Source: an uncultured Vogesella sp. (GTDB taxonomy: Bacteria > Pseudomonadota > Gammaproteobacteria > Burkholderiales > Chromobacteriaceae). From it: DNA of 5,620 nt. The notes beneath the pieces are model-generated. The model was given only the letters and a program-made list of their open reading frames with translations. It was not told the origin of the DNA and did no database searches. Below are positions 1-5,620 of this stretch, one piece after another (position 1 is the first letter of the stretch; every line of letters starts with the position of its first letter). The DNA lies in NCBI GenBank assembly GCA_946479405.1, contig CAMLGD010000207.1, positions 1 to 5,620 of the forward strand, given 5' to 3'. The position numbers were made by a program, and so were the translations under genes.

Positions 1-1137
1 CTGCTGGATGGTCTATTCGGCGTCGGACTGGCCCGCCCGCTGCAAGACGACTGGCTGACACTACTGCAAGCACTGGATGCCCTGCCCTGCCGCAAGCTGG
101 CAATCGACATCCCCAGCGGGCTGGATGCCGCTACCGGGCAAGCGCTGGGCGCGGCACTGCATGCCGACATCACGCTGAGCTTTCTCTGTCCCAAACCCGG
201 TCTGTACACCGCCGCCGGGCCAGACCATTGCGGCGAGGTGATCATCGACGACCTCGCCTGCCCCGCCACACTGTACCCGCCGCATGCCGGCACCCTGGCA
301 CTGCCGGATGCGGCCGTGCTGCGGCGCAAGCGCGATTCGCACAAGGGCAGTCATGGCGTGCTCAGCATCATCGGCGGTGCCCCCGGCATGACCGGTGCCG
401 CGCTGCTGGCTGGCCGCGCCGCGCTGGCCATGGGAGCCGGCAAGGTGTTCGTGCATCCGCTGGATGCCGGCCTGACGCTGGACCCGCTGTGCCCGGAGCT
501 GATGCTGCGCCCGTGGCAGCACAATCTGCTGATTCCGGACAACCATCAACTGGTACTCGGCCCCGGCCTGGGGCTGAGCGACCAGGCGCATGCCGCGCTC
601 GCCCGCGCGCTGCCGCATGCGGGCACCCTGCTGCTGGATGCCGACGGGCTCAACCTGCTGGCCGCCGACCATGCCCTGCAGCAACAGCTGCAAGGCCGCC
701 GCGGCGCCACCATCCTGACCCCGCACCCGACCGAAGCTGCCCGCCTGCTGGATGTCGATACTGCCGCCATCCAGGCCGACCGCGTCGGTGCGGTGCGCGA
801 ACTGACGCGCCGCTTTGGCTGCGTAGTGCTGCTCAAGGGCTGTGGCACGCTGCTGGCGCAGTACGGCCAACCTTATCGCCTGCTGCGACGCGGCAGCCCG
901 TCGCTGGCGGTGGCCGGCCAGGGTGATATCCTTGCCGGCGCCATTGTCGCGCTGCTGGCGCAGGGCCTGTCGCCGCTGGATGCCGCCCATTTGGCCGCCG
1001 ACGTGCATGCCAGCGCCGGCGAGCATTACAGCGAACAGGCGGGCGGCCCCATCGGCCTTACCGCCGCCACCTTGTTACCCTTGATGACCCGCGAACTGAA
1101 CCGCCGTGTCAGCCCTGCCGGAGCCCCGTTGTTTTGA
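1..1137 (+). CDS. nnr: Bifunctional NAD(P)H-hydrate epimerase / ADP- or ATP-dependent NAD(P)H-hydrate dehydratase, 5'-truncated by window edge
   Basis: This protein repairs hydrated NADH/NADPH: the N-terminal YjeF_N (NnrE) domain epimerises R- and S-NAD(P)HX, and the C-terminal ribokinase-like (NnrD) domain dehydrates the S form using ADP or ATP; it acts in the cytoplasm. The open frame runs from base 1 to a TGA at 1135-1137, 378 visible residues; family members are about 500, so roughly 110-130 N-terminal residues are missing. Visible NnrE motifs are DGLFGVGL (residues 3-10), IDIPSGLDAATG and a CPKPGL loop. NnrD follows: KGSHG (115-119), IIGGAPGMTGA (123-133), LDADGLN (212-218), TPHPTEAARLL (from 240), KGCGT (279-283) and GQGDILAG (306-313), whose Asp309 aligns with the conserved catalytic aspartate of the family. 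The usual GNP before this motif is GSP here, a mild variation. An apparent GTG start at 238 lies inside the NnrE domain and is not the gene start. The stop overlaps the next gene's TTG start. Confidence 0.95.
   Translation: MLDGLFGVGLARPLQDDWLTLLQALDALPCRKLAIDIPSGLDAATGQALGAALHADITLSFLCPKPGLYTAAGPDHCGEVIIDDLACPATLYPPHAGTLALPDAAVLRRKRDSHKGSHGVLSIIGGAPGMTGAALLAGRAALAMGAGKVFVHPLDAGLTLDPLCPELMLRPWQHNLLIPDNHQLVLGPGLGLSDQAHAALARALPHAGTLLLDADGLNLLAADHALQQQLQGRRGATILTPHPTEAARLLDVDTAAIQADRVGAVRELTRRFGCVVLLKGCGTLLAQYGQPYRLLRRGSPSLAVAGQGDILAGAIVALLAQGLSPLDAAHLAADVHASAGEHYSEQAGGPIGLTAATLLPLMTRELNRRVSPAGAPLF
1120..1123 (+). promoter_or_regulatory. Ribosome binding site for the DMT transporter
   Basis: GGAG lies 10 nt upstream of the TTG at 1134, inside the last codons of nnr. 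It supports the non-ATG start; there is no ATG in the same frame nearby. Confidence 0.6.
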
Positions 1138-2027
1138 AGCAGCAAAGTAAAGCCTATCTGTTTGGTCTGTCCGCCGTTCTTGCCTGGTCCACCGTCGCCA
1201 CCGCTTTCAAGATCAGTCTGCAACACCTGTCGCCGGCGCAGCTGCTGCTGTACGCCAGCCTGTTCTCACTGTTGTCTCTGCTCGGCATTCTGGGCTGGCA
1301 GCGCCGCCTCGGGCAGCTGCTGCCAGCGCTGCGTCAGCACTGGCGCCGCTCGCTGCTGCTGGGCGCGGTGAATCCCTTCGTCTACTACCTGATCCTGTTC
1401 CAGGCCTATGCACTGTTGCCGGCGCAGGAGGCGCAGGCACTCAACTACACCTGGGCGCTGACCATGACCCTGCTGGCAGTGCCGGTGCTCGGCCAGCGTC
1501 TGCGCGCGCAAGACAGCCTGGCTGCCGTGGTGTGCTACGGCGGGGTGCTGACCATTGCCACCCGCGGCGCGCCGTTCGCGCTGCAGTTCAGCAATCTGCC
1601 CGGCGTCGGCTTTGCCCTGCTGTCCACGCTGCTGTGGGCCGGCTACTGGCTGTTCAATACCCGCGACGAACGCGAGCCGGTGATGGGCCTGACGCTGAAT
1701 TTCCTGCTGTCGCTACCGCTGACTTTCCTCTGGTGCATGCTCCGTGGCGAGCTACACCCCGTGGCGTGGCAAGGCATCGCCGGTGCCGCCTATGTCGGCA
1801 TGCTGGAAATGGGCTTTACCTTCGTGCTGTGGCTGTCGGCAATGAAGCTGACGCACAGCACCGCGCGTATCGCCAATCTGATCTTCCTGTCGCCCATGCT
1901 GTCGCTGTTCCTGATCAACTTGCTGCTGGGCGAGCCTATTCTGCCCAGCACCCTGGCCGGGCTGGCGCTGATCCTGGGCGGGCTGCTACTGCAGAAACTG
2001 CCGCTGCCACGACAAGTAACCACATAA
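1134..2027 (+). CDS. EamA/DMT (drug/metabolite transporter) family permease
   Basis: Inner-membrane transporter of the EamA (DUF6) branch of the drug/metabolite transporter superfamily; the substrate cannot be told from sequence. The 297 residues are the usual length. Hydrophobic stretches suggest ten helices at about residues 7-29, 35-54, 73-93, 99-119, 128-143, 157-174, 184-202, 211-235, 246-265 and 271-287, arranged as two EamA repeats (about 6-143 and 155-287). The first helix has the typical AVLAWSTVATAFK pattern, and the fourth and ninth helices carry the family-like LNYTWAL and ANLIFLSPM stretches followed by a GE (residues 266-267) before the last helix. Positive residues (QRR, RQHWRR, QRLR) sit in the loops. 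The start is TTG at 1134, sharing TTGA with the nnr stop and preceded by GGAG; this suggests translational coupling. No clear intrinsic terminator follows on this strand. Family call is firm, function is not. Confidence 0.9.
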   Translation: MKQQSKAYLFGLSAVLAWSTVATAFKISLQHLSPAQLLLYASLFSLLSLLGILGWQRRLGQLLPALRQHWRRSLLLGAVNPFVYYLILFQAYALLPAQEAQALNYTWALTMTLLAVPVLGQRLRAQDSLAAVVCYGGVLTIATRGAPFALQFSNLPGVGFALLSTLLWAGYWLFNTRDEREPVMGLTLNFLLSLPLTFLWCMLRGELHPVAWQGIAGAAYVGMLEMGFTFVLWLSAMKLTHSTARIANLIFLSPMLSLFLINLLLGEPILPSTLAGLALILGGLLLQKLPLPRQVTT

Positions 2028-2044
2028 GCAACCCTGCGGTAGCC

Positions 2045-2082
2045 AATGAAAACGGCCAACCCCGATTGCTCGAGGTTGGCCG
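2045..2082 (-). terminator. Intrinsic terminator of the ileS-lspA-ispH operon
   Basis: Arms CGGCCAACC (2053-2061) and GGTTGGCCG (2074-2082) are perfect inverted complements. Read on the minus strand the stem extends by a U-G wobble and two further pairs (2071-2073 with 2062-2064), giving about 12 bp around a 6-nt loop, then TTTTCATT (2052 to 2045). It begins about 26 nt after the ispH stop. On the plus strand the wobble becomes a C/A mismatch and no T-tract follows, so it looks directed at the minus-strand transcript. Confidence 0.8.
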
Positions 2083-2108
2083 CATGGTGTGACAAGTGCG
2101 TAAGCGGG

Positions 2109-3059
2109 CTAGGCCGCGCTACCGCCTTTCGGCTCGCGCAGGCCCGGCGGCAAGGCAAAGGTGATGCTCTCCTCCACCCCGTTCAGCTCGCTGACGCTGT
2201 CGGCGCCGTAGGCCTTGATCTGTTCGATCACCGCCTGCACCAGTACTTCCGGCGCGCTGGCACCGGCCGTCACCCCCACCCGCTGCTTGCCGGTAAACCA
2301 TTGCGGCTGCAGCAGGGTAGCGTTGTCCACCATGTAGGCATCCACGCCGCGCAGCGCCGCCACTTCGCGCAGGCGGTTGGAGTTGGAGCTGTTGGGCGAG
2401 CCAACCACCACCACGATGTCACACTCGTCGGCCAGCACTTTCACCGCGTCTTGGCGGTTCTGCGTGGCGTAGCAGATATCGTCTTTCTTCGGGCTGTGGA
2501 TGGCCGGAAAGCGGGCCTTCAGCGCGGCGATGATGTCGTGGGTCTCGTCCACCGACAGCGTGGTCTGACTGACATAGGACAGCTGCGTCGGATCCTGCAC
2601 CTGCAGCGTGGCCACATCGGCAGCGGTTTCCACCAGGTACATGCGGTCGCCCACCTGGCCCATGGTGCCTTCCACCTCCGGATGGCCAGCGTGGCCGATC
2701 ATGATGATTTCCATGCCGGCCTGGTGCATCCGTTTCACTTCCACATGCACCTTGGTCACCAGCGGACAGGTGGCGTCATACACGGTCAGCCCCAGTGCCT
2801 CGGCCTCCTGCCGTACCGACAACGGCACGCCATGCGCGGAGTAGATCAGCGTACTGCCGGCTGGCACGTCCTTCAGTTCTTCGATGAACACCGCGCCCTT
2901 GGCACGCAGGTTCTCCACCACGAAACGGTTGTGCACCACTTCATGACGCACATAGATCGGCGCGCCATACAGCTCCAGCGCGCGCTCGACGATGGCGATG
3001 GCACGGTCCACCCCGGCGCAGAAGCCGCGCGGGTTGGCCAGCATGATGGTTTTCGTCAT
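2109..3059 (-). CDS. ispH: 4-hydroxy-3-methylbut-2-enyl diphosphate reductase
   Basis: IspH (LytB) is the cytoplasmic iron-sulfur enzyme that reduces HMBPP to IPP and DMAPP, the final step of the MEP isoprenoid pathway. The chosen ATG at 3059 gives 316 residues, the same length as E. coli IspH. The three cluster-ligating cysteines are present: Cys14 in [12 protein letters not shown], Cys98 in [12 protein letters not shown] and Cys196 in KKDDICYAT. Substrate-binding residues match too: His43 (RHEVVHN), His76 (SAHGV), His126 and the acid Glu128 ([11 protein letters not shown]), Thr167 (SQTTLSV), the SSNSN stretch at 224-228 and Ser268 (TAGASAP). An upstream in-frame TTG at 3101 would add 14 residues but lies inside a hairpin and has no ribosome site, whereas the ATG has AAGGA 7 nt upstream. 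It is the last gene of the minus-strand cluster, 46 nt after lspA, with a probable terminator before it and another after it. The stop is TAG. Confidence 0.98.
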   Translation of the reverse strand: MTKTIMLANPRGFCAGVDRAIAIVERALELYGAPIYVRHEVVHNRFVVENLRAKGAVFIEELKDVPAGSTLIYSAHGVPLSVRQEAEALGLTVYDATCPLVTKVHVEVKRMHQAGMEIIMIGHAGHPEVEGTMGQVGDRMYLVETAADVATLQVQDPTQLSYVSQTTLSVDETHDIIAALKARFPAIHSPKKDDICYATQNRQDAVKVLADECDIVVVVGSPNSSNSNRLREVAALRGVDAYMVDNATLLQPQWFTGKQRVGVTAGASAPEVLVQAVIEQIKAYGADSVSELNGVEESITFALPPGLREPKGGSAA

Positions 3060-3066
3060 CGGAATA

Positions 3067-3071
3067 TCCTT
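3067..3071 (-). promoter_or_regulatory. Ribosome binding site deciding the ispH start
   Basis: On the minus strand AAGGA sits 7 nt before the ATG at 3059-3057. It fixes this ATG as the start in preference to the in-frame TTG at 3101. Confidence 0.8.
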
Positions 3072-3073
3072 GC

Positions 3074-3102
3074 AAGAAAAGGTTGGCCGCAACGCGGCCA
3101 AC
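3074..3102 (-). terminator. Terminator or attenuator hairpin between lspA and ispH
   Basis: GTTGGCCGC (3082-3090) and GCGGCCAAC (3094-3102) form a perfect 9-bp, mostly G/C stem around a 3-nt loop. On the minus strand it starts 3 nt after the lspA stop and is followed by C then TTTTCTT (3080 to 3074). The ispH ribosome site begins right after this tract. There is no T-tract on the plus strand. The structure is that of an intrinsic terminator; whether it stops most transcripts or lets a share through to ispH cannot be told from sequence. Confidence 0.75.
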
Positions 3103-3105
3103 GGG

Positions 3106-3618
3106 TCAGTGCTGCGGCTTGCGCAGGCTGTCCAGCACCATCAGCGCGGCACCGACGCAGATGAAGCTGTCGGCTACATTGAACGCCGGGTAGTACCAGC
3201 TGTGCTGCCAGTGCACCTGGATGAAGTCGATCACGTGGCCGTGGATCAGGCGGTCGATCACATTGCCCAGCGCGCCGCCGATGATGAACGACGCCGCCAG
3301 GTTCATCAGGCAGCTGAAGCTGCCCTTGACGATGTGCCAGCCCAGCCAGCCGGACACCGCGAACGCCAGCCCGGTGAAGAAGAACTTCTGCCAACCGCCG
3401 GCTCCGGCGAGAAAACTGAACGCCGCCCCCGGGTTGTACAGCAGGGTGAAGTTGAGCACGGCCGGGATCACCTCGCGCTGCTCGCCGAACTGGTAGCTGC
3501 CATTGAAGTAGATCTTGGTCAGCTGGTCCAGCACGATCACGATCAGCGCGATGGCGAACCAGCGCAGGCTGCGCTTGGCTGCCGACGTGCCGGCAGCCAC
3601 AGAACACGCTTTAAGCAT
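3106..3618 (-). CDS. lspA: Lipoprotein signal peptidase (signal peptidase II)
   Basis: LspA is the inner-membrane aspartyl protease that removes the signal peptide from diacylglyceryl-modified prolipoproteins, after Lgt and before Lnt. From the ATG at 3618 it has 170 residues, usual for the family. Four membrane helices are visible at about residues 18-37, 78-97, 103-124 and 149-165. Conserved blocks in order are [32 protein letters not shown] and FNVADS. The catalytic dyad corresponds to Asp131 (in HVIDF) and Asp150 (in NVAD), with conserved Asn119, Arg123 and Asn147 nearby. The gene overlaps the end of ileS by 8 nt (ATGCTTAA), which points to translational coupling. A GTG two codons upstream (3624) is an alternative start, but the best ribosome site, GAGG, is 9 nt from the ATG and only 3 nt from the GTG. 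A terminator-like hairpin follows the TGA stop. Confidence 0.96.
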   Translation of the reverse strand: MLKACSVAAGTSAAKRSLRWFAIALIVIVLDQLTKIYFNGSYQFGEQREVIPAVLNFTLLYNPGAAFSFLAGAGGWQKFFFTGLAFAVSGWLGWHIVKGSFSCLMNLAASFIIGGALGNVIDRLIHGHVIDFIQVHWQHSWYYPAFNVADSFICVGAALMVLDSLRKPQH

Positions 3619-5620
3619 GGACACGCGCCTCGCCCGCTCCGTCGATGTTATCTACGCAGCGGCCGCACACGGTTTCGTGGCCGGCGTGGCTGCCCACATC
3701 GGCGCGATAGTGCCAGCAGCGCTCGCACTTGGCGTGGCCGGACGCCGCTACCGTGATGCGGGTTTCGGCGCCTTCGCTCAGGCTTACGCGCGATACGATC
3801 AGCACGAACTTGAGGTCGTCGCCCAGGCTGGCCAGCTGCTGGAACAGCTCACCGGCGGCGACTACCTCCAGCTCGGCCTGCAGCGAGGAACCCAGCTGCT
3901 CGGCGCTGCGCAGCGCCTCGATCTGCTTGTTCACCTCGGCACGGAAGGCGCGAATCTGCTGCCACTTGGCCACCAGTGCGTCTTCGGCACCCACCGTCGG
4001 GTTCGGGAACTCGTGCCATACGTGGAACAGCGGGGTTTCTTCCTCGCTGCCCAGCAGCACCTGCCAGGCTTCGTCGGCGGTAAAGCACAGCACCGGTGAC
4101 AGCAGCAGCAGCAGGCTGCGGGTGATGTGGTACAGCGCGGTCTGCGCGCTGCGGCGAGCGTGGCTGTCGGCCTTGGTGGTGTACAGGCGGTCTTTCAGCA
4201 CATCCAGGTAGAAGGCGCCCAGGTCTTCCGAGCAGTAGTTCACGATCTCCTGCATGGCGTGGTGGAAGGCGTAGCGCGGATACAGCTCGCCCGTCACCTT
4301 CTCCTGCATTTCCTTGGCCATCATCAGCGCGTAGCGGTCGATCTCGGCCAGGCGCTCGTACGGCACGGCGTTTTCCATCGGATCGAAATCCGACAGGTTG
4401 GCCAGCAGGAAGCGGATGGTGTTGCGCAGGCGACGATAGCTTTCGGTGACGCGCTTGAGGATCTCGTCGGAGATCGCCAGCTCGCCGGAGTAATCGGTAG
4501 AGGCCACCCACAGGCGCAGGATGTCAGCGCCGAGGGTATCGTTCACCTTCTGCGGTGCCACCACGTTGCCCTTGGACTTGGACATCTTCATGCCCTTGCC
4601 ATCCACCACGAAGCCGTGGGTCAGCAGCTGCTGGTACGGTGCGCGACCGATGGTGGCGCAACCGGTGAGCAGCGAGGACTGGAACCAGCCGCGGTGCTGG
4701 TCGGAGCCTTCCAGGTACAGGTCGGCCGGCCATGCCAGCTCCGGGCGCTGCTTCAGCACCGCGAAATGGGTGGAGCCGGAGTCGAACCACACATCCAGGG
4801 TATCGCTGAGCTTGCGGTAGTTGGCCGCATCGTCACCCAGCAACTCGGCCGCATCCAGGCTGAACCAGGCTTCGATGCCCTGCTGTTCGATGCGCAGCGC
4901 CACCTGTTCCAGCAGCGCGGCGGAATCGGGGTGCAGCTCGCCAGTTTCCTTGTGCACGAAGAAAGTCATCGGCACGCCCCAGTTGCGCTGACGCGACACG
5001 CACCAGTCCGGGCGGTTGCCGATCATGGCTTCCAGACGGGCACGGCCCCAGGCTGGGAAAAACTCGGTGCTGTCCACCGCCTGCTTGGCACGCTCACGCA
5101 GCACCTGGCTGTCGTTACCGGCCTGATCCATACCGATGAACCACTGTGCGGTAGCGCGGAAGATGATCGGTGTCTTGTGGCGCCAGCAATGCGGGTAGCT
5201 GTGCAGCAGTTTATCCTGCTGGATCAGGGTACCTTTTTCGATCAGCGTCTCGATCACTTTCGGGTTGGCTTCCCACACCGACAGACCGGCAAACAGCTCG
5301 GTAGTGGATTTGTAGCGGCCGTTGTCGGCTACCGGGTTTTCCACCGGCAGACCGTACTGCTGGCCGACCTGGAAGTCTTCCAGACCGTGCGCCGGCGCGG
5401 TGTGCACCAGGCCGGTACCCGCATCGGTGGTGACGTGATCGCCGCAGATGATCGGCACTTCACGGCTGTAGAACGGGTGTTGCAGGTGAATCATGTCCAG
5501 CTTTTCACCCACTGCTTCGCCCAGCACCGGCGCGCCTTCGAAGCCGTAGCGCTTCAGCGCCGACTCGGCCAGTTCCTTCACCAGGATCAGCTTGCCCTTC
5601 GGGGTGTCGATCAGCTGGTA
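3611..5620 (-). CDS. ileS: Isoleucyl-tRNA synthetase, N-terminus beyond window edge
   Basis: Class I aminoacyl-tRNA synthetase that charges tRNA-Ile and edits misactivated valine in the cytoplasm. The frame is open from the window end (first residues YQLIDTPKGK) to a TAA at 3613-3611, giving 669 visible residues. E. coli IleS has 938, so about 270 are missing, including the HIGH motif. The GTG at 5581 is an internal valine, not a start. In order: part of the CP1 editing domain with DAGTGLVHTAPAHGLEDF (about 66-83 of the fragment, including the conserved editing-site Asp82), SYPHCWRHKTPIIFR, RPDWCVSRQRNWGVP, TLDVWFDSGSTH, YLEGSDQHRGWF (4682-4717) and the KMSKS loop (4574-4588), then the tRNA-binding helical domain. 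The C-terminus has a zinc ribbon CxxC...CGRC with four cysteines (3656-3727). The zinc ribbon and motifs are those of the common bacterial IleS1 form rather than the eukaryote-like mupirocin-resistant IleS2. The end overlaps lspA by 8 nt. Confidence 0.98.
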   Translation of the reverse strand, partial: YQLIDTPKGKLILVKELAESALKRYGFEGAPVLGEAVGEKLDMIHLQHPFYSREVPIICGDHVTTDAGTGLVHTAPAHGLEDFQVGQQYGLPVENPVADNGRYKSTTELFAGLSVWEANPKVIETLIEKGTLIQQDKLLHSYPHCWRHKTPIIFRATAQWFIGMDQAGNDSQVLRERAKQAVDSTEFFPAWGRARLEAMIGNRPDWCVSRQRNWGVPMTFFVHKETGELHPDSAALLEQVALRIEQQGIEAWFSLDAAELLGDDAANYRKLSDTLDVWFDSGSTHFAVLKQRPELAWPADLYLEGSDQHRGWFQSSLLTGCATIGRAPYQQLLTHGFVVDGKGMKMSKSKGNVVAPQKVNDTLGADILRLWVASTDYSGELAISDEILKRVTESYRRLRNTIRFLLANLSDFDPMENAVPYERLAEIDRYALMMAKEMQEKVTGELYPRYAFHHAMQEIVNYCSEDLGAFYLDVLKDRLYTTKADSHARRSAQTALYHITRSLLLLLSPVLCFTADEAWQVLLGSEEETPLFHVWHEFPNPTVGAEDALVAKWQQIRAFRAEVNKQIEALRSAEQLGSSLQAELEVVAAGELFQQLASLGDDLKFVLIVSRVSLSEGAETRITVAASGHAKCERCWHYRADVGSHAGHETVCGRCVDNIDGAGEARVHA
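3628..3631 (-). promoter_or_regulatory. Ribosome binding site for lspA, within ileS
   Basis: GAGG on the minus strand lies 9 nt upstream of the ATG at 3618-3616 and 3 nt upstream of the competing GTG at 3624. The spacing favours the ATG. Confidence 0.5.

Noticed and set aside
119..985. Recurrent CTGGATGCC words in nnr, looking like a dispersed repeat
   Set aside because: All are in frame and encode Leu-Asp-Ala at unrelated places in the protein; codon bias explains them.
61..1026. 321-codon minus-strand open frame opposite nnr
   Set aside because: Composition is Gln/Arg/Ala/Gly-rich shadow coding with no domain pattern, while the plus strand encodes clear NnrE and NnrD motifs.
3060..3101. 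Longer ispH starting at TTG 3101
   Set aside because: The extra 14 residues would be encoded by the hairpin and the ribosome binding site; the ATG at 3059 has AAGGA at 7 nt and gives the standard family length.
2046..3164. 372-codon plus-strand open frame antisense to ispH
   Set aside because: It covers ispH, whose catalytic residues are all present on the other strand. The antisense product is His/Arg/Gln-rich low-complexity with no recognisable domain and spans both terminator-like hairpins; such frames are common opposite GC-rich genes.
2992..3756. 254-codon plus-strand open frame across lspA and the end of ileS
   Set aside because: It runs antisense through two well-supported genes and the hairpin, with no domain pattern or ribosome site.
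1..5620. Possible mobile element, CRISPR, tRNA/rRNA, riboswitch or new defence system
   Set aside because: Both strands are almost fully occupied by recognisable housekeeping genes and a transporter; no direct-repeat arrays, transposase motifs, tRNA-like folds or long non-coding stretches were seen.

Overview
The window is high-GC, gene-dense bacterial chromosome holding two convergent housekeeping gene groups. The gene order ileS-lspA-ispH and the protein sequences fit a betaproteobacterium. My best guess is Neisseriales (Chromobacteriaceae-like, e.g. the Chromobacterium/Vogesella/Aquitalea group), from recalled family resemblance and not from a search.

Plus strand, 1-2027: the 3' part of nnr, a bifunctional NAD(P)HX epimerase/dehydratase that repairs damaged nicotinamide cofactors and is cut by the left window edge. 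It is followed by a ten-helix EamA/DMT-family membrane transporter. The two share a TTGA overlap (TTG start inside the TGA stop context), so they are probably co-transcribed and translationally coupled.

Convergence zone, 2028-2108: 81 bases without a gene, containing one hairpin plus T-tract that reads as an intrinsic terminator for the minus-strand operon. I see no comparable T-tract for the plus-strand genes.

Minus strand, 5620 down to 2109: ileS (isoleucyl-tRNA synthetase, its 5' end beyond the right edge), lspA (lipoprotein signal peptidase II; overlaps the end of ileS by 8 nt) and ispH (HMBPP reductase, last step of the MEP isoprenoid pathway). A second strong terminator-like hairpin lies in the 46-nt gap between lspA and ispH. 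It may uncouple ispH expression from the upstream pair. The fkpB gene that sits between lspA and ispH in E. coli is absent here. The three products do not act in one pathway; this is a conserved housekeeping cluster.

No mobile element, CRISPR array, RNA gene, defence system or evident undescribed system is visible. The most useful observations concern the two related hairpins, the start-site choices, and the nnr-transporter coupling.
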